Positions 40,652 to 48,092 of a stretch of 64,000 nt of DNA are shown here, piece by piece; the stretch's first letter is position 1, and each line of letters starts with the position of its first letter. The stretch is from contig NZ_FTPU01000009.1 in the NCBI RefSeq assembly GCF_900108115.1, positions 1 through 64,000 of the forward strand. Direction: 5' to 3'. The notes under the pieces are model-generated. The model searched no databases. It saw only the letters and a program-made list of their open reading frames with translations, and was not told the origin of the DNA. The position numbers and the translations under genes are program-made. The DNA comes from Epilithonimonas bovis DSM 19482 (lineage in GTDB: Bacteria; Bacteroidota; Bacteroidia; Flavobacteriales; Weeksellaceae).

Positions 40652-41326
40652 TTAAAATTTTTCGCAAACCGCAGCAAAATCCCAATTGTTTGCGCCAGTT
40701 TTCTGTAAGACTTTGTAGATGATCAATCTGTAAAAATCATTATCACCAGGATATTGAAAATGCATCACATTTTGTTCAAAATCAGCAACACGGCCTTGTG
40801 CAAAAATCTGAACCACATTATAATTACTGCTGTTAAAGACAAATGGCACAGTAGCGGCATCATTACTCCCTTTCCCCTGAAAAAGCTGATAACCATTGTT
40901 ATCCCAGTTCTGTTCCATTGTCATATAAATACTAATAGCCGTTCCCGGGTTGTCTATTAATCTAAATCCAATCTAGGAATCGCTAGCATTAGAAAATGAG
41001 AAATAAAATTTTCCACATTTCAGAACTTTTGTTGGGTCACCGTTGGAAACTGTCTGATTATAGATCTGGCTATAGCTTTCTTTATCAGAATTATTAGGAT
41101 TGCTGGATGGCAGCAAGCTCTCTTTTGAAGCGTAATCTATATTACCATCGTTATCAGTAACAAGAATCCTGTCATAGGAAGCGTAATCGGACTTGTTTGT
41201 AAGAGCCTCAATTCTTACGTTCCCATTTACATCCAGCTTTCTGGTTGGTAATTGCGTATTGATACCTACCTGTGCGTTGGTTTTACAAAAAGAAAAACAG
41301 GCGCATAAGACTATTAACAATTTCAT
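40652..41326 (-). pseudogene. Paralog cluster copy 1, interrupted by an in-frame stop
   Basis: Starting at 41326 (MKLLIVLCACFSFCKTNAQ), the frame has VGINTQLPTRKLDVNGNVRI and CGKFYFSFSNASDS, then a TAG at 40973-40975. The same frame continues without interruption as IGFRLIDNPGTAISIYMTME and onward to FAAVCEKF at 40652, matching the C-termini of copies 2 and 3. So one nonsense codon splits an otherwise intact 224-codon gene. The N-terminal product would lack the C-terminal domain. Alternatives are a sequencing error or an internal start at 40924, which would lack a signal peptide. First gene of the cluster. Confidence 0.75.
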
Positions 41327-41471
41327 ATTTATAAAATCCATCATTTATGTTAAAAACGGCTGCAAAGATACTTCTTTTAGAAAAAATAAAATAATGTAAA
41401 TCTGAATTTTAGGTTAATAATAATTATTACTATCATAAATTATTATCAAAGTTATTATTAATTTTACCCCC

Positions 41472-43394
41472 GTGATTACCAAAGAGACGATAGATAAGAT
41501 ATTTTCCACCATCCGCGTAGAAGAGATTATTGGCGAATATGTCCAATTGAAGAGAGCCGGATCCAATTTCAAAGGACTGAGCCCTTTTCATGAGGAAAAA
41601 ACACCAAGTTTTGTCGTATCGCCAAGCAAGCAGATCTGGAAGGATTTCTCCACTGGCAAAGGCGGCACGGCCATTTCTTTCCTAATGGAGATTGAGAATT
41701 TTACCTATCCCGAAGCCTTACACCATGCGGCAAAAAAATACGGCATCGAGATTGAGGAAAACATCCGGGAATATTCCGAAGAAGAAAAACAGTCTCAGAC
41801 CGAGCGCGATCTTCTGTACAAAATCCATGAGGTCGCCAATGATTATTTCCAGGATCAGCTTTGGGAGTCTGAAGAAGGGAAAATGATTGGTCTCTCTTAT
41901 TTTAAAGAGAGAGAGCTGCGGGATGACATTATCAAAAAGTTCCAGCTAGGCTACTCCCCGGAAAAGAAAAATGCCTTTACAGAATTTGCTTTGGAAAAAT
42001 CATATTCCAGAGAGATTCTCGAGAAATCAGGATTATCTATTTTCCCGGAAAATACACCCTCCGGCATCGACAGGTTCCGCGACAGAGTGATTTTTCCAAT
42101 CCACAGTTTCTCGGGCAGAGTGCTTGGCTTTGGCGCAAGGATTCTCAAAAACAATGTCAAAACAGCAAAATACCTCAACTCTCCGGAAACAGAAATCTAT
42201 CACAAATCCAATGTGCTCTATGGCCTTAACCAGGGTAAACAGGCTATTTCCAGAAAAAACCTTTGCCTTTTGGTAGAAGGTTATATGGATGTGGTATCTC
42301 TGCATCAGTCCGGGATAGAGAATGTGGTGGCAAGCTCCGGGACCTCTTTGACGACCGAACAAATCAAACTGATCAAAAGGTTAACGGAAAATGTTACCAT
42401 TCTTTTTGATGGTGATAACGCAGGTATCAAAGCTAGTTTCCGCAGCATCGATATGCTCCTGACCGAAGGGATGAACATCCGCGTGCTGCTCTTTCCTGAT
42501 GGTGACGACCCCGACTCTTTTGCCAGAAAACATCCCCGGGAATATGTTGAGAATTTTATCGATAAAGAAGCCAATGATTTTATCGATTTCAAAGCAGAAA
42601 TTCTACTGAAGGAAGCAGACAGCGATCCTATAAAAAAAGCAGACGCCATCCGCGACATTGTAAAATCAGTCTCGTTTGTACAAAATGCACTGAAACGCGA
42701 GGTCTATCTGAAAGAAGTTTCCAACAAATTTGGTCTAAGCGAACAGAGTTTGTTTAATGAACTGCAGATCCAGACCAATATTACAACAAAAGAGGCCAAA
42801 CCTCATGTGGCAGAAAAAGCCAGCCAGCCAAAGCTGGAAGTGGTTCGCGAGGCAGTTTTTTCCGTCAATCCACTGTGGGTGCAGGAGGAGAAGCTGGTGG
42901 AGCTAATGCTTAAATACGGAGATTTTGTCCTGGACAGGAAAGATCCCGACGGCAATGATTACAAAATAACGGTCATCGAAGAAATACTGAACCACCTGGC
43001 AGAAGATGACTGTGAAATACAACTGGATATTAATAAAAAAATCATTTCGGAAATAAAAGACGGTATCCTGCACAACGAACTTCGTTCCGGCGGATTCTTC
43101 TTCAATTTTATGGATGAAGAAGTGACAGGCAAACTAGCCAATGCGTTGATAGATAATTACCAGACCAGCAACTGGAACAAGTACAACATCTACTTCAGCA
43201 AAGAAGAAGAAGTGGTGCCCAAACTGGTTTCAGACATTGTTTTGCGGCATAAGCGCGAATATATCATCAAATTGATTAATGACCTAAAGAATAACCTGAA
43301 CGATGACAGCGATAATACCGAAATTTATCATAAAATAATCCTTCTGACACAACTTAAAAACAAATTAGACCAAGAGTTATTTCGTATTTTATGA
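41472..43394 (+). CDS. dnaG: DNA primase
   Basis: 640 residues from a GTG start (MITKETIDKIFSTIRVEEII). The N-terminal domain aligns with the zinc-binding CHC2 region but reads LSPFHEEKTPSFVVSPSKQI and then WKDFSTGKGG: the Cys of CPFH and the two Cys of FxCFGCG are replaced, leaving only the His. The catalytic core is intact with RVIFPIHSFSGRVLGFGARIL (about 195), the TOPRIM acidic motif LLVEGYMDVVSLHQSG (about 261-276) and FDGDNAGIKASFRSIDML (about 311). The C-terminal helicase-binding part is helical. It synthesises RNA primers at the fork. Loss of zinc ligands appears to be a trait of relatives rather than damage. Confidence 0.95.
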   Translation: MITKETIDKIFSTIRVEEIIGEYVQLKRAGSNFKGLSPFHEEKTPSFVVSPSKQIWKDFSTGKGGTAISFLMEIENFTYPEALHHAAKKYGIEIEENIREYSEEEKQSQTERDLLYKIHEVANDYFQDQLWESEEGKMIGLSYFKERELRDDIIKKFQLGYSPEKKNAFTEFALEKSYSREILEKSGLSIFPENTPSGIDRFRDRVIFPIHSFSGRVLGFGARILKNNVKTAKYLNSPETEIYHKSNVLYGLNQGKQAISRKNLCLLVEGYMDVVSLHQSGIENVVASSGTSLTTEQIKLIKRLTENVTILFDGDNAGIKASFRSIDMLLTEGMNIRVLLFPDGDDPDSFARKHPREYVENFIDKEANDFIDFKAEILLKEADSDPIKKADAIRDIVKSVSFVQNALKREVYLKEVSNKFGLSEQSLFNELQIQTNITTKEAKPHVAEKASQPKLEVVREAVFSVNPLWVQEEKLVELMLKYGDFVLDRKDPDGNDYKITVIEEILNHLAEDDCEIQLDINKKIISEIKDGILHNELRSGGFFFNFMDEEVTGKLANALIDNYQTSNWNKYNIYFSKEEEVVPKLVSDIVLRHKREYIIKLINDLKNNLNDDSDNTEIYHKIILLTQLKNKLDQELFRIL

Positions 43395-43471
43395 CAGAAT
43401 GACTTATTTTAGCAAAGGAATATTTTTTGCCAAGACTATTCCGAATTCAATTTTAAACAATAAACCTTAAT

Positions 43472-44152
43472 ATGGACATCAACAAAGAATTTAGAGACTT
43501 TTCTGTAAAACACATGGGGAACAGCGGTTTGGCCACAGACCAATATATGGGAATGTTTAACCCAACCAATCTTACACCTTATATTATGGAGGAAAGAAGG
43601 ATGAACGTTGCACAGATGGACGTTTTCTCCCGGCTGATGATGGACCGGATCATATTCCTGGGAACAGGCATTGATGATCAGGTTGCCAACATTGTAACAG
43701 CGCAGCTTTTGTTCCTGGAAAGCTCTGATCCGGCCAAAGATATTCAGATTTACATTAATTCTCCCGGTGGCAGCGTCTACGCAGGATTAGGTATCTACGA
43801 TACTATGCAGATTATCAAGCCAGATGTGGCTACCATCTGCACCGGTATGGCTGCATCTATGGGTGCCGTTCTTCTGGTAGCTGGCGAAAAAGGGAAACGT
43901 TCTGCGTTGAAGCACTCCCGCGTGATGATTCACCAGCCAAGCGGTGGCGCACAAGGTGTGGCATCTGACATGGAGATCAACCTGAGAGAAATGCTTAAGC
44001 TGAAAAAAGAATTATACGATATCATATCTCACCACTCCGGACAAACTTATGAGTGGGTAGAGAAAGCATCAGACAGAGATTACTGGATGACATCCTCTGA
44101 AGCCAAAGATTTTGGAATGGTGGATGAAGTCCTTGAAAGAAAGGCAAAATAA
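43472..44152 (+). CDS. clpP: ATP-dependent Clp protease proteolytic subunit
   Basis: 226 residues with an N-terminal extension typical of Bacteroidota ClpP. Catalytic Ser129 is in CTGMAASMGAVLL, His154 in RVMIHQPSGGAQG, and the third acid lies in RDYWMTSSEAKDFG near 205. INSPGGSVYAGLGIYD (about 96-111) forms the oxyanion and dimer handle. It assembles as a 14-mer barrel with ClpX or ClpA/C ATPases to degrade cytoplasmic proteins; no ATPase gene is adjacent. Followed by a strong terminator. It starts 77 bases after dnaG. Confidence 0.97.
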   Translation: MDINKEFRDFSVKHMGNSGLATDQYMGMFNPTNLTPYIMEERRMNVAQMDVFSRLMMDRIIFLGTGIDDQVANIVTAQLLFLESSDPAKDIQIYINSPGGSVYAGLGIYDTMQIIKPDVATICTGMAASMGAVLLVAGEKGKRSALKHSRVMIHQPSGGAQGVASDMEINLREMLKLKKELYDIISHHSGQTYEWVEKASDRDYWMTSSEAKDFGMVDEVLERKAK

Positions 44153-44162
44153 TAATTAACAG

Positions 44163-44198
44163 ATCCGTTTTTGGTAACTCAAAAACGGATTTTTTTTT
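44163..44198 (+). terminator. Terminator after clpP
   Basis: Eleven-base perfect stem ATCCGTTTTTG / CAAAAACGGAT, loop GTAACT, then eight T. Confidence 0.9.
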
Positions 44199-44243
44199 GC
44201 AGTGATAAAACAGCATTTTACAATGTATTTTTAAAAACTATGT

Positions 44244-44251
44244 TATTTTTG
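44244..44251 (+). promoter_or_regulatory. -7 promoter box of tsaE
   Basis: TATTTTTG, 12 bases before the ATG at 44264. Confidence 0.6.
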
Positions 44252-44263
44252 CAAAAAAATGAA

Positions 44264-44671
44264 ATGAAATTTCATATCAAAAATCTGGCGGAATGGAATG
44301 ATGTTGTGAAAGATATCACACCAAAATTACAGCATAACATCCTGCTTCTCAATGGAAATCTGGGAGCTGGAAAAACCACTTTCACAAAATTCCTCTTGCA
44401 GGAACTTGGGAGTACCGACGAAATATCCTCGCCCACCTACTCTATTGTGAATGAATATGATACACCCAAGGGTAAAATCTACCATTTTGACCTCTACCGT
44501 TTGAAAAGTAAAGAAGAAGCATTCGATTTTGGCATAGAGGAATATCTGGATAATGCCTACCTTTCTGTTATAGAATGGCCGGAAATCTACCGAGATGAGC
44601 TGGAAGACTACGGTTATCATCAGATGACAATCGACACTACAGATTCTGGCAGAGAAATCACTTTTGAATAA
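44264..44671 (+). CDS. tsaE: tRNA threonylcarbamoyladenosine biosynthesis ATPase TsaE
   Basis: 135 residues from the ATG at 44264; the longer frame starts inside the clpP terminator. Walker A GNLGAGKTTF (about 31-40), then SSPTYSIVNEYDTPKGKIYHFDLYRL (about 55-80) and VIEWPE (about 102-107) are diagnostic of TsaE, which drives the TsaB-TsaD-TsaE cycle making t6A37 in ANN-decoding tRNAs. The gene has its own -7 box and the next gene, ald, has another. Cytoplasmic. Confidence 0.95.
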   Translation: MKFHIKNLAEWNDVVKDITPKLQHNILLLNGNLGAGKTTFTKFLLQELGSTDEISSPTYSIVNEYDTPKGKIYHFDLYRLKSKEEAFDFGIEEYLDNAYLSVIEWPEIYRDELEDYGYHQMTIDTTDSGREITFE

Positions 44672-44690
44672 CTGGTACTGTAAAAAATTT

Positions 44691-44698
44691 TATCTTTG
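44691..44698 (+). promoter_or_regulatory. -7 promoter box of ald
   Basis: TATCTTTG, 30 bases before the ald start codon. Confidence 0.6.
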
Positions 44699-44728
44699 TT
44701 CCTAAATTGTTTTTAACATCATTATTAT

Positions 44729-45925
44729 ATGAGCAGCACATCGACCATATTTACACCTTTTTCTGAAGAAGAACTGATTCCTAAGGAAGAAAAACTTGAA
44801 GTTGTAAAAAAAGGCAAAACCTTCAGCATTGGCGTTCCCAAAGAGACATGCCTAAGCGAAAAAAGAACATGCCTGATACCGGATGCTGTGCAAATCCTTG
44901 TCAACAACGGGCATCGCGTCATTGTAGAAAGTGGTGCCGGCGAAGGCTCTCATTATTCAGATCTTTTGTATTCCGAAGCCGGTGCAGAGATCACCAACGA
45001 CCCCAAAGTTGCTTTTTCCCAGGATGTGATTTTGAAAATCAATCCACCAACGTTAGAAGAAATCGAGTACCTGCGGCCACTTACCTATCTCATTTCTGCT
45101 TTGCAGATCAACCTGCGCGACAAAGAATATTTTACGCAACTGGCTTCTAAAAAAGTCAACGCCATCGCATTTGAATTTATCCTTGATGAATACAAACAGC
45201 TTTCTCTGGTAAGATTAATTGGTGAGATTGCAGGGTGCGTATCTGTGATGTATGCGTCAGAACTGCTGGCTATGTCCAATGGCCTTCTCTTGGGCGGCAT
45301 TACAGGCGTTCGGCCGACCGAAGTAGTAATTTTGGGTGCCGGAATTGTGGGCGAATTTGCAACCAAAGCCGCTATAGGCCTGGGCGCCAGCGTTAAAATA
45401 TTTGACAATTCATTATCCAAGCTCAGAAGGCTCCATACTCTTGTGGATAGCCGCGTCCCGACATCCATTATAGATCCTAAAGAACTTACCAAAGCACTGC
45501 GCCGTGCCGATGTCGTAATTGGTGCATTGCCAAGGCTTAATTTGCCGCCAGTGGTAACAGAAGATATGGTGATGAAGATGAAGAAAGGCAGTGTCATTAT
45601 TGATATTACGATTGATAACGGTAAAGTCATCGAGACATCAGAACTCACTTCTACCGAAAAACCATATATCTTAAAACACGGCGTGTTGCACTGCGGCCTC
45701 CCCAATCTTACATCCAGAATGCCCAGAACTACAACCAAGGCGATCAGCAATTTTTTCCTGAGTTATCTGCTAGGTTATGATGAGGAAGGTGGATTTGAGA
45801 ATATGCTAATTCACAAGAGCGAAATCAAACAATCGCTTTATATGTACAAAGGCAGACACACCAAACAACTGATTTGCAACAAGTTTGACTTACCTTACCA
45901 CGATATTAATCTTCTGATTTTTTAA
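44729..45925 (+). CDS. ald: Alanine dehydrogenase
   Basis: 398 residues. FSIGVPKETCLSEKRTCLIPDAVQILVNNGHRV (about 31-63) is the substrate-binding N-domain of the AlaDH/PNT family, INPPTLEEIEYLRPLTYLISALQ (about 97) its next block, and VVILGAGIVGEFATKAAIGLGASVKIFD (about 203-230) the NAD Rossmann loop; ITIDNGKVIETS and HGVLHCGLPNLTSRMPRT (about 313-330) complete the active site. It interconverts L-alanine and pyruvate with NAD. A ~30-residue N-terminal extension before the core is common in Flavobacteriia. A small membrane-anchored protein gene follows nine bases later. Confidence 0.93.
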   Translation: MSSTSTIFTPFSEEELIPKEEKLEVVKKGKTFSIGVPKETCLSEKRTCLIPDAVQILVNNGHRVIVESGAGEGSHYSDLLYSEAGAEITNDPKVAFSQDVILKINPPTLEEIEYLRPLTYLISALQINLRDKEYFTQLASKKVNAIAFEFILDEYKQLSLVRLIGEIAGCVSVMYASELLAMSNGLLLGGITGVRPTEVVILGAGIVGEFATKAAIGLGASVKIFDNSLSKLRRLHTLVDSRVPTSIIDPKELTKALRRADVVIGALPRLNLPPVVTEDMVMKMKKGSVIIDITIDNGKVIETSELTSTEKPYILKHGVLHCGLPNLTSRMPRTTTKAISNFFLSYLLGYDEEGGFENMLIHKSEIKQSLYMYKGRHTKQLICNKFDLPYHDINLLIF

Positions 45926-45934
45926 AATCAAACC

Positions 45935-46306
45935 ATGCTAAAAAAACTTAAGTTCTATTTCATCGGGTTGGTTCCGGGATTATTGATCGTATTTTTTATC
46001 CTGAATCAAAAAGGCACAAGTTGCTCCTATTTCCCGAACGACAGGGTTATTGCCGAAACACTGACCAAAGATTTTACTTATACCGACAGTTTCAAAAAGG
46101 AAATGGAACTGAATAAAATCTCAGAACAATTTCTAAAAGACAGCATTATCGCAAAAGGAGAAATCGATTTTGATAGAAGTAAACCGCAGAACGAACCTTG
46201 CCCAGAATATCTTTTGCTTTATCCAAAAAATAATCCGAGAATCGAGGTTAATTATTCTAAATGTAAAGAAACTGCAGAATTTACTTCTTTAAAAAAACTG
46301 AAATAA
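45935..46306 (+). CDS. Small membrane-anchored protein (possibly DUF4258-type)
   Basis: 123 residues: one N-terminal membrane helix (KLKFYFIGLVPGLLIVFFIL, about 4-23), then a soluble domain facing the periplasm with SCSYFPNDRVIAETLTKDFTY (about 29-49), FLKDSIIAKGEIDFDRSKPQ and CPEYLLLYPKNNPRIEVNYSKC. Three or four Cys may form disulfides. I recall this gene beside ald in Chryseobacterium, sometimes labelled DUF4258, but the assignment is uncertain. It begins nine bases after ald and is likely cotranscribed with it. No function is assigned. Confidence 0.65.
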   Translation: MLKKLKFYFIGLVPGLLIVFFILNQKGTSCSYFPNDRVIAETLTKDFTYTDSFKKEMELNKISEQFLKDSIIAKGEIDFDRSKPQNEPCPEYLLLYPKNNPRIEVNYSKCKETAEFTSLKKLK

Positions 46307-46333
46307 TTAGCTCAAAAATTCAGAATTAATTTC

Positions 46334-46341
46334 TATCTTCG
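46334..46341 (+). promoter_or_regulatory. -7-like box four bases before the Tyr leader
   Basis: TATCTTCG (one mismatch to TAnnTTTG, the same C as at the thr promoter), then TTTT and the GTG of the leader ORF. Confidence 0.45.
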
Positions 46342-46345
46342 TTTT

Positions 46346-46402
46346 GTGAAAACAACAAACAGAACATATTATTACGCAATTCAAAATCTTATAAAGGATT
46401 AG
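46346..46402 (+). CDS. tyrA leader peptide (Tyr attenuator)
   Basis: An 18-codon GTG frame, MKTTNRTYYYAIQNLIKD, carries three consecutive Tyr codons at positions 8-10. The stop lies 21 bases before a strong terminator hairpin, and the next gene is tyrA, prephenate dehydrogenase, the committed step of tyrosine synthesis. This is the organisation of amino-acid attenuators: scarcity of charged tRNA-Tyr would stall the ribosome on the Tyr run and let transcription pass the terminator. A -7-like box ends four bases before the GTG, so the leader mRNA may itself be leaderless. The regulation is inferred; the parts are seen directly. Confidence 0.75.
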   Translation: MKTTNRTYYYAIQNLIKD

Positions 46403-46423
46403 GAATTCGTATGTATCCATATC

Positions 46424-46452
46424 AAAACCTCGTCCTGATGACGGGGTTTTTT
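46424..46452 (+). terminator. Attenuator terminator upstream of tyrA
   Basis: Eleven-base stem AAAACCTCGTC / GACGGGGTTTT with one G-T pair and loop CTGAT, followed by T. Lies between the Tyr-rich leader and tyrA. Confidence 0.85.
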
Positions 46453-46533
46453 GTTATAAAAAATTAAAGAAAAATATTACAAATGAAACGCTTTGCGTTC
46501 CATCTGACATAATAAAAAAACAGGTATTTACAG

Positions 46534-47379
46534 ATGAAAACAGGTATTATCGGGACAGGATTAATTGGCGGATCCATCGCATTGAAATTAAAAGAGAAAA
46601 ACTTCACCAATTTCGTTTACGGAATTGACCAAAACGAAGAAAATCTCAATAAAGCCCTCGAACTCAATATCATTGATGAAAAATCAGATTTTGAGGATGG
46701 AATCAGGAAGGCAGACCTAATTATTGTTGCGATACCGGTAGATTCAGCCAAAAAAATATTGCCGGACATTTTAGATTTGATTAACGAAAATCAGGTCGTG
46801 ATGGATGTTGGTTCTACCAAATCTGGGATTGTAAATGCTATCAAAAATCACCCAAAACGAAAAAGGTTTGTTGCCTTCCACCCGATGTGGGGAACAGAAA
46901 ACTCTGGGCCACAGGCCGCTACCACAGAGAGTTTTACCGGGAAAGCAGCAGTGATCTGCAATAGCGAAGAGTCGGATAAAAACGCTCTTGCAACCGTAGA
47001 ACAGCTTATCCAGCATCTGGAAATGCACCCAATATATATGCAGGCCGATGCCCATGACGTGCACACCGCTTACATCTCACATATCTCACATATCACGTCT
47101 TATGCGCTGGCCAATACAGTATTGGAAAAAGAGCGTGAAGAAGACCGAATTTTCCAGTTAGCGAGTTCCGGTTTTTCCAGTACAGTCCGGTTGGCAAAAT
47201 CTCATCCTGAGATGTGGGTTCCGATTTTCCGCCAGAACAAAGAAAATGTTTTGGATGTTCTTAATGAGCATATTTCGCAACTTAGAAAATTTAAATCAGC
47301 ACTTGAAAAAGAAAACTTTGATTATCTGGAGGAACTAATTGTTAATGCGAATAAGATCAGGGGCATTTTGGATAAGTAG
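46534..47379 (+). CDS. tyrA: Prephenate dehydrogenase
   Basis: 281 residues. GIIGTGLIGGSIALKLKEKN (about 4-23) is the NAD-binding loop; LIIVAIPVDSAKKILPDIL (about 65), VMDVGSTKSGIV (about 89), RFVAFHPMWGTENSGPQAA (about 109-127, substrate-site His) and DAHDVHTAYISHISHITSYALA (about 172-193, second His) are TyrA signatures, and ASSGFSSTVRLAKSHPEMW (about 211) ends the helical domain. It converts prephenate to 4-hydroxyphenylpyruvate. Here it stands alone rather than with pheA/aroG-like genes, behind a leader and terminator that predict control by tyrosine supply. No ACT domain is visible. Confidence 0.94.
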   Translation: MKTGIIGTGLIGGSIALKLKEKNFTNFVYGIDQNEENLNKALELNIIDEKSDFEDGIRKADLIIVAIPVDSAKKILPDILDLINENQVVMDVGSTKSGIVNAIKNHPKRKRFVAFHPMWGTENSGPQAATTESFTGKAAVICNSEESDKNALATVEQLIQHLEMHPIYMQADAHDVHTAYISHISHITSYALANTVLEKEREEDRIFQLASSGFSSTVRLAKSHPEMWVPIFRQNKENVLDVLNEHISQLRKFKSALEKENFDYLEELIVNANKIRGILDK

Positions 47380-47412
47380 TTTCTTTTGTGATTATAACAA
47401 ATCCTAATTTTT

Positions 47413-47500
47413 AGGCAGAATCTGCAGCCCGGCTTGAACGGACTCTTCGACAGGCTCAGAGTAATAAAACAGGAGTTGAAGACGGATTAAGCTGCCCAAA
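47413..47500. repeat. Structured intergenic element B2
   Basis: Left block GCAGCCCGGCTTGAACGGA (47424-47442) matches B1 at 18 of 19 bases; the right 29-base block (47472-47500) matches at 25 of 29. The hairpin between differs (ACTCT/AGAGT). GGCAG at 47414 could pair with CTGCC at 47492 to close the whole element. Confidence 0.7.
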
Positions 47501-47502
47501 AA

Positions 47503-48006
47503 TTATTCATCAAAATGATTGGGATGCAGTTTTTTGATATCTTCAACAGTTCCAAGAACTTTATCTTTCAGCGAATTCTGGTATTTCTGAAGTTTTTCTG
47601 AAACTTCGGAATCGGAAGTTCCAATGATTTTTGCAGCGAGAATTCCGGCATTTGCCGCGCCGTTAAGCGCAACTGTTGCAACAGGAATCCCAGACGGCAT
47701 CTGCAAAATAGATAATACCGAATCCCAGCCATCGATAGAATTGCTGGACAAAATCGGAACGCCAATTACAGGCAAAGTGGTACAACTTGCAACCATTCCC
47801 GGAAGATGAGCAGCGCCTCCAGCTCCCGCAATAATAACGTTGAGGCCTCTTTCTCTCGCCGATTTTGCATAATCGAACATGCGCTCCGGCGTTCTGTGTG
47901 CAGAGACGACTGTTAACTCATAAGGGATTTCCAGGGATTTTAAAAAATCAGCAGCTTGCTGCATTATGGCCAAATCGCTTTGGCTGCCCATTATTATTCC
48001 GACCAT
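47503..48006 (-). CDS. purE: N5-carboxyaminoimidazole ribonucleotide mutase
   Basis: 167 residues. VGIIMGSQSDLAIMQQAADF (about 2-21), VVSAHRTPERMFDYAKSARERG (about 38-59) and IAGAGGAAHLPGMVASCTTLPVIGVPI (about 64-90) are the class I PurE nucleotide site; DSVLSILQMPSGIPVATVAL (about 100) follows. It rearranges N5-CAIR to CAIR in purine synthesis, after PurK. purK is 1.65 kb away on the same strand with two opposite-strand genes between, so the pair is not contiguous. A TATCTTTG box (minus, 48027-48034) lies 20 bases before the start. Confidence 0.97.
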   Translation of the reverse strand: MVGIIMGSQSDLAIMQQAADFLKSLEIPYELTVVSAHRTPERMFDYAKSARERGLNVIIAGAGGAAHLPGMVASCTTLPVIGVPILSSNSIDGWDSVLSILQMPSGIPVATVALNGAANAGILAAKIIGTSDSEVSEKLQKYQNSLKDKVLGTVEDIKKLHPNHFDE

Positions 48007-48026
48007 TTCAATTTTTATTAGATGCT

Positions 48027-48034
48027 CAAAGATA
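48027..48034 (-). promoter_or_regulatory. -7 promoter box of purE
   Basis: TATCTTTG on the minus strand; divergent from the exporter box at 48067. Confidence 0.55.
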
Positions 48035-48066
48035 AAGATTTATCAATAAAATCGAGTTTTTTAAAA

Positions 48067-48074
48067 TATCTTTG
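48067..48074 (+). promoter_or_regulatory. -7 promoter box of the EamA exporter
   Basis: TATCTTTG. It covers the TTG at 48072, so translation more likely starts at the TTG at 48093. Confidence 0.55.
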
Positions 48075-48092
48075 CTTCTTAATTTTCCAGAT

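Noticed and set aside
40973-40975. Stop-codon read-through or recoding in the secreted paralog
   Set aside because: No recoding signal was seen; a nonsense mutation explains the pattern, since the other two paralogs have no stop here.
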